A DNA stretch of 64,000 nucleotides from Nocardia sp. NBC_00416 (GTDB taxonomy: Bacteria > Actinomycetota > Actinomycetes > Mycobacteriales > Mycobacteriaceae): contig NZ_CP107932.1 of NCBI RefSeq assembly GCF_036032445.1, positions 2,544,501 to 2,608,500 of the forward strand, written 5' to 3'. The notes beneath the pieces are model-generated. The model was not told the DNA's origin. It made no database searches and saw nothing but the letters and a program-made list of their open reading frames with translations. Positions 22,901-34,900 of this stretch are shown in pieces. Positions within the stretch are counted from its first letter, which is position 1. The number at the start of each line of letters is the position of its first letter. The translations under genes were made by a program, and so were the position numbers.

Positions 22901-25900
22901 TGGACCGATGCCGCTCATCGGCACGGATGGTTTCGTCCCTCTCTTCGAGGTGTCGGTCCCACACCCGCCCGTACCTCGTCGCGTGACGGTCTCGATACAG
23001 TGCGCGTACAGCCTCGACGCCGCGCTCATGAGCCTGCATCGCCGTAGCACCGGTCCTCGCCTCGGACAGATCCTCTGCACCGTCGGCGTTTCCGGCTGCT
23101 GCCGTGTAGTACCCGGTTTCGCTCGCGAAGGGCGGTACCGGACAGCCCAGATCACGCCATTCGGCCGCCAGCCGGATCGCCAGGACCTCGGCGTCGAGCT
23201 CCTCCTGGATCCGGGCCTCGATATAGTCCGCCCGCCCCATATCACCCGGATCGGCGACCTGCCCCTCGAGGTCGTACAGCGCGTGTACCACTTCGTGCGC
23301 CAGTGTCAGGCCCTGGGTGAGCAGATCCGATTCCGCGGTGTAGACCTGCGCCGTCAGCGACCGCGTCCGGTACTGGCCCAGAACCCTGTCGTGGTTGCCC
23401 ACTTCGAACAGTCCGTAGGGCACGAAGTCGGTCCGGATGCGCTCATCACCGAGCGCGGCCAGGATTTCCCGGCCGGTCGGGGTCAGCGCCAGCAGGCTCC
23501 GGATCTGCTGCTCCGGGTCGTCCAAGGCCACCAGCACGGGGGCGCGCCGAGCCCCTATGGAATCGACCGGTGGGCCCGTTATCCGGTCCGCCCGGGATTC
23601 GGTGGGTGGTTCGGGAGTCAGGCGGGGCGCGGTCCCCTCCGGAGTGTCCGGTGTGCGGTCTCCGATTTCGCCCGCCTCTCTCGAGCTATCGGGTCCGGCT
23701 GCGGGTGGCGTCAGCCGGTCGACCGGGTCGGCCGGATCGTCACCCGGCGGCCGGGCATTCGGATCATCCGCAACCGCCACCGGTTGCTCTGGCCCGGCGA
23801 CCGGCTCGGCCTCCACCTGTGCAGGATCGGCCGGACGCCGGAAATACACTGTGGTAGAACGCTGTCCCGCAGGCTGCCCGGATGCTTCACCCGAACCGAT
23901 CTCGATCCGCGTGAACCCGTGCTGAGCCGCGAGTCGGGAGACAGCGGTATCGATCGTCTCTTCGGAGGCGCCCCTCGGTGTCGATACGCCGTCCCCGTGT
24001 GAGCCCGGCAGACCACCGCCCGCGATCCACTCGACCCGGAATTCGGTGGCCAGATGACCGAGATTGCGCAATACATCGCTGAACATATCCGCGCTCTGCG
24101 GGGTGTTCTCCCCGGTCCGGATCTCGGCGCGCACCACTCCGGCCGAATCGACCGCGGCCCGGACCCCGAATCCGTCTCCGGCCCCGTAACTGCTGACATA
24201 ACTGTCCACGACCCCGAGCCGATCCAGGTCCGCGCCGCTTTCGAAGTCCTCCCGAGCGTGGGCGCGGATCCGGCGCAACCGCACCAGGCTCTGCTCGTAC
24301 CAGTCGAGCTTGTCGTATTGTTCGAACGCCGGGCGGGTGGTGGCGAATCGTTCGATGAAATCGTCGACCATGGAAACCAGCAGCCGCCGGTCCCGGTATT
24401 CGACCGTACCGTCGTCGGTGCGGCGCAGTAGATAGCCGGCGAACGGACCGATCTCCGCGGGCACCGGGCCACTGTCCTCGAAGGCCCGGTAGTGCCCGAG
24501 GGCGGCGACGGTTCCCCGTTGCGGGTTCAGATAGATCTCCGCCGCGGACCGGCCCGGGTTACCGGTCACGATATCCAGCAACCCCAGCAGTATGCCCCGG
24601 TCGGTGTCGGCGTACCGCGCCACCGACTCGGATGCGCCGACCGGAATGCGGTCGGCCGGTATTCCCGACGGAACACGCTGGTAGAGCCGGTGCAGTTCGG
24701 ATATCGCCGCCCGAGATACCGCCGCACCGAATGCCCGGCCGGTGACCGAGACGAGCAGGGCGGCTATCGCCCGGTCGTCGTCGGCGAAGACCGTCTCGAT
24801 CAGCTCATTGCCATTGGCGTACTCGACCCGCTCGACGGTTCTGGTCGCGGAATCCTCCAGGACCCGTGACGGAAGTATTTCGCCGTCCTCCGTTTTCGCC
24901 CGGCCGGCCGCCCGGGTATCGGCGACGATTCGATCCATCGAGCGCACACCGCGACCGTGATCCCATGCTGTGCTGTAGTACTCGGCATAGGTCCGGCCGG
25001 AGGACACGCGATGTTTCGCCAGTTCCGGGCGCATGGCCCGCAGGCCGGCGATATTGGCCAGGGCGTCCAGATCGGCGGGCGCGCGGCCGGGATCGCGCCC
25101 CGCGAGCCGGGCGCGTTCGGTGTCGAACGCGGTGGTGTAGACGTTTTCCAGCGCGGTTTCCGGGATCTCGAATCCGGCGGCGCGCAACTCCCGGATCGCG
25201 ATGATTTCCAGGGCATGGGCCCGGGCCTCTTCGGCGAGCATGGCGCGGACGTAATCCCACCGCCGGCTCTGCAGCCGAAACCGGGTCCCCACCGGGGTCT
25301 CCCGGCTGCCGGCGGCTTCGATGTGGATAGCGGCATGCACCACGGCGGCCATTTGCCGACCGTCGGACAGGCCCGGATCCAGGACCAGGGTATTGCGGAC
25401 CGGGTCGTACTGGTTGTCGGCGCCCGTGTCGTATTCGATCCGTACTTCCCAGTCCCGCAGAATGCTGTCGGCCCAGGGGCCCACCCGGGTCTTGGCGGTA
25501 TCGGCGAGTACCCGGCGGATACCGGCGATCCGCTCCGCTGCGGCCCGGTCGGCGTGGGACTCGGGCTCGGCGACCTCCGCGGCATACCACGTACGGTGCG
25601 GATCAGGGTCCGCGGTGAGTTCCACTCGGAAGGACCCGTCCGGGAGGTACCGGAGGCGCCGATACTCCGTTTCGATATCGGCGCGTTCCAGAATCGCCGC
25701 CGTCTCCGGATCCCGGCCGGCCGCCTCCAGCGCCCCGGCGTGCCCGCCCAACAACGCCGCCACCACGACACGGTCCGGCGTACCCGGCAGGTGTGCGATC
25801 TGATCGGTGAGCAGCCGGGCGCCGGAGCCCGGCGGCACGCTGTCCCGGATGGTCGCGGTGAGCACCTCCCGCGCCAGCAGCGCCTCGAAGCGGAGTGTGG

Positions 25901-28900
25901 CACGTGCCGCGAGGGACCGCAGCCGAGCCGACCGGGCGAGCAGATCGTCGAGCACGCGCAGGTCGTGCCGACGCCGCCGGGATTCGGCCGGCTCATCCGT
26001 TGTCCCGGGCGGCCGCCGTAGTTCGGTCTCGATTGCCTTGTGCAACCGCGTCGAGCTAAGACCGCTGTCGAGACCGAGTTCGGCGGCCGATTCCCGGATC
26101 CGGTCCGCGACCTCGCTTCGCTGCAGTTCCAGATCGCGACCTTTCAGCACACCTCGGTGCAGCTCGGCGGCGACAGCCGGATCAGCAGGCAGATACCAGT
26201 AGTCACCGCCGGAACCCTCGTCACCGGGCACTGCGCTGCCGGCCGCCGGACTCTGCTGATCCCAAATCTCGCCGTAATACCTGCTGTACCCCATCCCCTT
26301 CTGCGCCGGCTCGAGGCCGATCAGCTCACGCACCGCGGCGATGCCCTGCTCGTGTACCTGGTCGAAATCCGGCTCCGAGCCGGTCCGCCGACTGGTGCGC
26401 AGGTATTGCGCTGTCGCCGAGACGTACACCTCTTCGGCATGGGTTGCCGGTACCAGATACCCCAGCGCCCGCAACTCCAGCCCGGCCCAGATGGACAGCG
26501 CTTCGGCATGGGCTTCCTCATCGACATTGGCGGCCACGAACTCGCCGCGAGACATCGTCTGCCGCCGTGCGATCGTATGCCCCGTGATACCGCGCACGTG
26601 GTACTGCGCATGCACCATCTCGTGCACCGCGGTGAGGGCCTGCTCGATCGCGCTCCTACCGTCGGTGAAGGTATCCATCGACAATTCATGGGGGCTGAAT
26701 TGCCCATAAGGACCCAGCTCTCCTCGCGGCGCATCCTCGGCCCGGAGTGGGAAATTGGCCCGGATCGTCGGGTTCTCGTCGAGGAATTCCAGGACTTTCC
26801 GGCCGGTCTCGATCTGCGCGAGCAGATCCCGGACCTGACCGGCCGGATCGAGGCCCTCGAGACGTTCCGATCGAACCCCGCTGTCGACATGCTGCGCCGA
26901 TGAGGCATCGGACCGCACGCGCAGCGGGCTGTCGCCCTCGGCCGGTTTCCCGAACGGCGGCCACTTCCGAACGAAGTTCTCGCCGACCACCCGGTAAGGC
27001 GACGAACGGTAGCGCGTCTGATCGATGAACCGGCCGAACCGGCCGCCCAGTGTTGCCCGGTCGGCGGACCGGACCAGCAGGTCGTACAGGATCCGGACAG
27101 GGGCACCGGCGTTCTCCCGGCCCACCGCGATCACCTCGGCATACGCTTCGGCCAGCGCTTCGCCGGGATTCAGCCACCCGGTTTCGGGGTCGAGACTGTA
27201 TCCGCTGAGGTTCTCCCGCAACCAGGCTTTGAACCCGTCGACCGTATCGGGCCCCAGCTGCTCGGCCATATAGTGCTGCAGCAGCGCATTTCCGGCCAGC
27301 CTCCGGGCGGCGAGCGTCCCGGTGCGGTCCAGCAGATGCCCGAAATCATGAGAAATAGCGGTGTAGAGGGGGCGGGCACGAGCACTGGCCGCGAAATGGC
27401 GCAGTTCGGCGTTCCCGTGAACCAGACGCCGGATCTTCCCGGGATCCGCGGCGAACAGCTGGTTGAGGACCAGATGCCGGGTGAACCGCACCGTGCCGTC
27501 GGCCGCAGTCACCGGACGATACTGCACTTCGGCCAACACCAGCTCGGGGTTGTCGTGGTCGATCGACCCGATCTCGATGGAATCCAGCGCAACGTCCGGC
27601 GTTTCGGCGAACCTGTCCAGCACGGCGCGGGCGTATTCTCGCGCGATCTCCGGATCCACCGAATCCGAATCGAAGCCGATCACCGGAATATCCGATCCGA
27701 GGGCGCCGAGCAACTGCGTGCGCAGCTCTACGGCAACACGCTCCGGATCCCACGGTGTCCACTGGTCACTGCCCGGCACCCCGAGCAGTCCCGCACTGCT
27801 TTCTGCCTCCGGCAGTGGCCGGGAATCAGCCGCGGGCACGAGGGGCGGTGCGATGCCGTTCTGCGCCGGACGCGCCTCGTCGGCCCGCGCCGGAGCCGGC
27901 AGGCCGATCCACCGGGCGAGAGGCGATCCGGGATCGGCCGGATCACTCGCGGAGTTCTCCCTCATGCCGACCGCGTCGGCCACCGGATCCGAACCATGCG
28001 TGTAATCCCACGCAGAACCGAAGAATTGGTGATACGTCCGGCCCGGAGACACCTCGCGGCCCGGCAGGGCACGGCGGAGGGCCGCCAGTCCGGCCTCATC
28101 GAGCAGAGCGGTCGGCGGCCGAGCCACGGCGTTCGGAATCTCCGCCTCCGAATCCGGTGCGGCCGCCGACGCCTCGAGGTAGACGCGCTCCAACGCGGAA
28201 TCAGTGGACACATCGATGCCGGGTAGCGCCCGCAACTCCCGAACCGCGAGGATTTCCAGGGCCTGCGCCCGCGCCTGATCCGAGATCATCTGCTCGAGAT
28301 AGCCGGGCCGGGAGGCCGCCAGCCGGAACCGCACCGTATCGCGGGCGCCGCGATTCCCGGCGGTGTCGATGTGCACGGCGGTGTGCAGCATGGAGACCAG
28401 CTGCGCGCCCTCGGATCCCGCGGGGTCGAGCACCAGCAGCCGCTGGGCGGGGTGGTATCGGTCCATGGCGCCGGACCGGTACTCGATGCGGACACTGTGC
28501 TTCCGCAAGATTTCCTCGGCCCAGCCGCCGATAGCGGTCCGGGACAGAAGCTTCCGGACCCGGCCGGTTTCGATATCGGTCGCACGCTGTGCCGCGTTCG
28601 GCGGGTTGCCCGGGTGTGGCGCCGGCTCCACGCCGGGTGCCGAATGGTCCGCCTTCCGCACCCGGAAACGTTCACCGGCGAAATCGAGAGTGCGGTCTTC
28701 CCGGACGACATCGGTGCGGTGCACGAGTTCGGTGAGGTCGCCGGATGCCGCCGCGACCACCCCATCGTGGGCACCGCGGCGCGCGACGACGACGAGTCGA
28801 TCCGGCGTCCCATCGCCCGGCACGTAGGCGATAGTGTCCGTCAGGACCCGAGCGCCCGGGTGGGCTTCGAGCACCTGCCGGGCCGCCGGCGGGTACAGTT

Positions 28901-31900
28901 CCCGTTCCACGTCAGCTGATTCGGCTGCCCACCACGCGGCGTCGTACTGCAGATCGACGAGCCGATGCAGTTCGTGCCGAAGTCGCCGCAGTTCCGCTGC
29001 GCCTTCGGCGGATACCGTGCCGTCGAGTGCGGCCTCCACGTGCTGCAATGCCGGGCCGGCCGCACCCCGGAATCCGGGGCTCGTGGCCGCCAGCGCACCC
29101 CTGAGCTCTCTGACCAGCGTCCGGACCGCACTCTCGGCCGCGACCATCCGGAGCACAGCATCCTTGTGACGCAGCAACCCGCGAGACAACTCCGCGGCGT
29201 TCGCGCCGACCGGTTCCTGCCAAGGGTCATCGGGCGAAGATTCACCGGAATGCGCCGCATCCCAATAGGTTCCGTACCTATCCGAGTATTGAGAGTGCTG
29301 TATTACGCGTACCGCCTCCACGCCCCGCTGGTGGACTTCCTCGACCGACAACCGGACATCGTCGCCCGGCTGCGCCGCGGCCGCACGGTAGGCCTTTTCG
29401 GTCTCGCCGGCCGGGAAGACATAGCCGCTCTCGCGCAGCTCGGTGGCGAGGCGGATGGCCAGCACCTCGGCCCGGGTCTCCTCGTCGACCCCGGCGGCGA
29501 TGTAGTCCTCCCGCAACGACACGGCCGCCGGATCCGCGGTACGGCGGAGGAGATGGTAGTACGCGTGCACCGCCTCGTGGGCCAGCGTCATCGCCTGGTC
29601 GGCCAGGTCGGATTCGACGGTGAAGACATGTGCTCGCAGCTTGGCGGGCAGATACAGACCCCGGGGTTGTCCGTGGCCACCGGGCTCGAATACCGCACGT
29701 GTGCGGGCATCGTCGATCATCGCCAGGACTTCCCGGCCGGTCGGGGTGCCGGCCAGAATTTCCCGGACCTCCCGCTCCGGATCCTCCAGAGCCACTGCCA
29801 TGAGGTCGCGCCGGGATTCGTCGCCCGGAGCGGGATCGGTCTCCGAGCCGGGGAGCCCCGCGACTGCGTCCGAGCCATCGGGCGGCAACCCGTCGTCCAC
29901 CGCGGGACCGTTGCGCGGCGGGGCCTCGGCGATGGCTTGGACGAGCAGCCACTCGGCGGTGCCGAGAGCCTTGATGCCCTTGGCCTGCCGGGCACGGTAG
30001 GCCGCGGCCAGCGCCTTCGGCGTATCCAGATCGCCGGCGGCGATTCCCCTGCTCGGATCGTCCTCGGCATGGAAGGGGTAGCCGGGGAGTTCGCGGTGCA
30101 GCCAGCGCCGGTAGCCGCGCCGGATCCGCTCCAACTGTGCGGCGGCGCGATCGTATGTCTCCCGATCCAGCAGACGATTCCGCCTGTTCACCGCCAGCTG
30201 CAGCCGGCGATACTCAGCCGGCGAGTGGGGCCGGTGGTGAAGTCTCGTATAGTGCGCGAACAGCAATGCTTCGGCACGCCGCCGATACGCCTGCCAGATC
30301 GCCTCCTCGGCCGGGTTCGGCCGAGCCGACCCTTCGCGTTCGACCCCCTCGGCGCCCGGTCCAGCGGCCCGGACGGCCTCCGTCGGGGCTTCTCTCCCCG
30401 CGGCCGGATCCGTGTCGGGGCTACTCCGTCCGGGGTCGAACCGATCCCCTCGGGGCGCGGCCATGGCGGCGACGCCACCGTCCGGTTCGGTGCTCACGCC
30501 CCCGGTCCCTCTCGGGTCGGCACCGTCGATACGCCGGGCCGGAACGAATACATTGCGCCGGGTGATCCCGTCGACGGCGCGGACCTGGTAGCCGGAAGCA
30601 CCGAACCGCTGCCGATCGGCGAACCGGCGCATCCGCCCCCGCGCCGACTCGTCCGCCGCCCGGACCGCCACATCGTAGATGATCCGCACCGCCTCGTCGG
30701 CTTTGTCGTACCCCCGCGCGTGGACCTCGGCGAATGCCTCTCCGATGGCTTCGATGGCATTCAGGCGCCCATCGCCGTGAAAGCTGTAGCGGCTCAGCTG
30801 AGCCTTCATCCAATTCTCGTAGTCCGCAACTGTTTCCGGGCCGCGACGGTTCGCCATGTAGTGGTGCAGCAGTGCATTACCGACCAATCTGCGCGCCACC
30901 CCGCTCCCGGCGAAGTCCACCGCGTGTCCGAATTCGTGCAGAACCGCCGCACGCACCGGGCGGGCCCGGTCGCTGTCCGGATGGAAGCCCGACTCCGCGG
31001 AATTTTCCGCTTCTCGCCAGAAGTACTCCGCATTCTTCGCGTACGCCCGATTCAACATCAGTCGCTTGGTATGCGTGAGGCGCCGCGGAGGCCCCTCGGA
31101 GTCCGGGTCTTGGTACAGCCCCAGCGGCGTATCACCGTATCCCTGCTCGGCGGAACCGAGAATTCTCTTGTTCGAACGCCTTTCGACCGTCTCGACGAGA
31201 TCGACGAAGGCGATCTCACGGATATCGATAGACCGGAAATCGGGATACACTTCCGCGAGGGTCCGCGCGGTCTCCCGCACCACGTCGATATCGAGATCGC
31301 TGTCGAATCCGGTGACCCGAATAGTGCGATCGGTGATGCCGGTGAGCACTTCCTCCAGACGCGTCGCGATCTCCGCCGCGGTGGGCAGCGCGACCCATTC
31401 GTCGTCGAACACCGTCTCCGGCATCAATGCGGCACTACCGCGTTCGGGCAGCCGCACCGGATCGGACCCGGCAGAGACTGTGGTCCGCGGTTCGATCCCG
31501 TCCTGCGCGTCCAGTAGCTCTACCAGCCCGGTCAGCGCCTCGCCCGCGTCGCCCCGCAGGGTCTGTTCCAGAAAGGCCGACGCCAACGCCTTCGCTGGAT
31601 CGAGCTGACCGCCGACCTGGTCGGTGAAAGCGGACGGCATGATCCGCCGCAGCCACCGCCGGAACTCCGGACCGTGCTGCGGCCGGTGTCCACCGGCGAC
31701 GAAGGACTGCCGCAGTACCTCGTCCACTGCCGGATGCGCCATCCGGCCCTTCGAAATATCGAGCGCCGCACCGAACGCGAGCACCGCCACCGCGAACGCG
31801 GGCCGGTCCAGGACCGCCTTCGGGAGGCGAGCCACCTCTACGTCCCGCCGCACATTCGTCCAGAAATAGTCGCCGTGGGGATCGTCGGGAGTGCCGTGTG

Positions 31901-34900
31901 AAAATTTATGAAAATAGGTGGTATCAAAAGAAATACTACGAACATGCAGCCGCTCTTGATCGCCCCTGACCGCCGTCGCGTACTGCAGACTCGGATGATC
32001 GGAGGGAAGCGCGAGAAATGGCAGCTCGCCCAATAGCTGGCGCAGTTCGATATTCCGGGTGACATCCGGATTCTTCTCGAATACCGCTACCATCGCGCGA
32101 GCGAATTCAGCGAGCACCTCGGGCGCGGGGTTCGGGCTATTGAAATCCACATACAGGTCTTCGTCGCCGGTCAGTTTCCGCAGGTGGGACTGCAGCTCGG
32201 CGCCGATGGCACGGTTGGTATCCCACCGGGAGATCTCCGGCTCGATCAGCTCCGACCACTTGTCGGTGATCGAGCCACCGTAGCGGTCGCCCAATGTCTC
32301 GCCGTCGGACGAATCCCGTGGCCCCGCCCAGGAGTACACCGCGCCGGGAGCTTCCGGATCGCCGGACTCGGGAACCACCTGCTGATCCGCGACCGCTTCG
32401 ACCGCCTCGGTTTCCTCGTCCGCTCGCGGCGAATTGCGGTGTTCGGCGAAATCCGCTTCCTCCGGTACAGCGGACGGCGGCGATGCCTGCGGCAGCAGGG
32501 GCAGGCGCCGCCCGGGCAGTGGTTCGAGGTCGACGACAGCGTTCCACTCGGCGTCCCGCGGGCGCTTACCCCGGCCCCGTCGCCCGGACTCGGCCCACTT
32601 CTCGTCAGCATGTTCTTTGAGCTGGTACGCCTCGTCCTGTGCGGTGTTCACCAGATCGTCGTACCGCCGCAGCGCCGAGGTGCCGTCCCGGGCGAACGCC
32701 TCGTTCTGCAGCGATCGGAGATAGGCCGCGCGTCGCGCCGCGAGCTGCCCCTGGATATCGAGCCGGACAGCTTCACCCCGGGCCGCGAACCGCTCGAGGG
32801 ACTCCCCGCGCTTTCCGCCGGTCCGATACTCGTCATCGACGAATACAGCCCTTTCGTCGATGCTGCGGTAATACTCGGTCAGCGGCCGGACCCTCGAATC
32901 CAGTCCGCTCGGGCGAACCGGCCGACCGGCGCCGTCCAGCAGCACCGCCGATACCGTGTCGATCTCGCGCGGCGGCTCGGGCGGAAACCGGTGCCGGGCC
33001 CCGGCCGAGGGATCGCGGACCTCGACGAAATACTCGCCGGTGTCCGCCTTCATCCGCACAGTCATCGTGTACGCGTGGCCGCCCACCGCCGGTCCGCCCG
33101 CTGCCCCGGCGTACAGGTCCACGATCAACGCCCGTGGGCCCCGGCCCTGCACGATGTCCCGGGGATCCAGCCCGGCCACCATCCTGAGCAGCTCATCGGC
33201 GACCGGCTGATGCCGTGATCGCTCCGCTGCACCGGGCGGGAATTCGAACAGCGGGCTGCGAACCGCCTCCTCGATCTCGTGCAGTGTCATACCACCGGGA
33301 CCAACGGGCCCACCGGGCACTCGGATAACCGGGCTGCCCGTCTCCAACGCGAGTTGGGCCAGCGCGAGCGCGGCGCAGTCGTTCCGAAGACCGCCGACTT
33401 CGGATGCCGCTGTTGCCGCAATAACCCCGTGCGGTGGCGAACTATCAGCAGATTCTGCGGCCACCGCGAGCGCTGCCCCGGCGCTCGCGGAGTCACCGGC
33501 CCCGGCAGCGCCGGATTTCGCTTCCGGCCCGTTGTTCGGCTGAGCGGTGACCGACTCCGCGGCCACGGAGTCGGATCGATCAGCCCGTATCCCGCTGTCG
33601 GCGACCGGACTCGGCGCCGCTCCCGCAGCCGGAGCTTGTTTCGATCCGTCCGGCACACCCTTTCCGGATTCCCACGACGGTCCCGGCCGGTGGGGCGCAC
33701 TTCCATCCGAAACGCCCGGACGGACCGCGGATACACCGCTATCCCGCAGTCCCACAACAGGACCGGGACCACCGGTCGCCACCGGTCCCGACCTGCTCGC
33801 CGGGGACGCGGCCGAGACTCCACCTGCCGATTGCTCCCCTGCCACGCCACCGGCCGGCGCGGCGGCTACCGCACCACCACCGGTACCCCCTCCCTGGAAT
33901 GCCGAGGATGCGCCTGTCGTTCCGGCCGTGGGTGCGTCGGTGACGGGGGTGGCGACCGCGCCCGCACCGGACTCCGGATCCGCAGCCTCGGCGACTACCT
34001 CCGGCACACCGGAGATACCGCCGGAAGCCCCCGTGGCGACGCCCGAATTCCGATTCGCCGGCTCGCCGGCCGATAGTTCTTCCCGTGCCCTGATCGCAGT
34101 ACCCGAATCGCCCGGATCTCCCTCCGCTGTCCGGATATCGGTACCCGACTCGGCGAGCTCGGCTTCCCGACGGCCGGTTACGGTCCGGGGTTCACCGATC
34201 GCCCCCTCCGAATCCCGGGCCGCCACCGAGCCGGAATCCTCGCCATCGGAACCAGCGGACGACGCGTTCCCGACGTACACCCGATCAGCCGCGGTATCGG
34301 CCGTCGCGACAACGCCGCCTTCTCTCGGCGAGCCCTCCACGGCGCCGGAATCCGGCGCTCCGGCAGCACCGACCGATCCGGCACCCGCGTCCACCCCGGC
34401 GGCGTGCGGATCACCCTCCCCGACGACCAGCTCATCGCCCACATCATGAGCCGCCCCGAGGTGGTCCTGCACCGCCTTGTCGAGGAACCCGATGCCGGGG
34501 CCGCTATCGGAGCCACCGAAAGCAGCCTCGGCCATCCGGTCGCGGAAGCTGAAGTTCCCCCATTTCTGCTGATAGCTTTCGCTGTTGCGACCCCAGGGCA
34601 GCAGATGGGCCGCTGTGTCGCTGAACCCGCTGGCACCGCCGCTCAAAGCACCGCCACTGATCTGGAGCGGACTGAACTGCGGCGCCAGGGAATCCAGCGA
34701 TAAGGTGCCCGCCCGGATTTCTTCCCAGTTCTTACCGTTGTGCAGGTCGATCCCGACCTGGGTGCCGATCGCGGCCCCCAGTCCCCCGGCACCCCCGACC
34801 GCGCCCGCAATGGCACCGGTGACTGCGCCGTTCACCAGCTGCATGCGCGCGCCGTCCCCGAGGCGCCGACTCAACTGCTGGTGGATGAGCCCGGCCGCGG

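Noticed and set aside
32904..33401. Naming the papain-like domain as a proven toxin
   Set aside because: The triad is visible but its internal position leaves processing peptidase and deamidase roles equally open.
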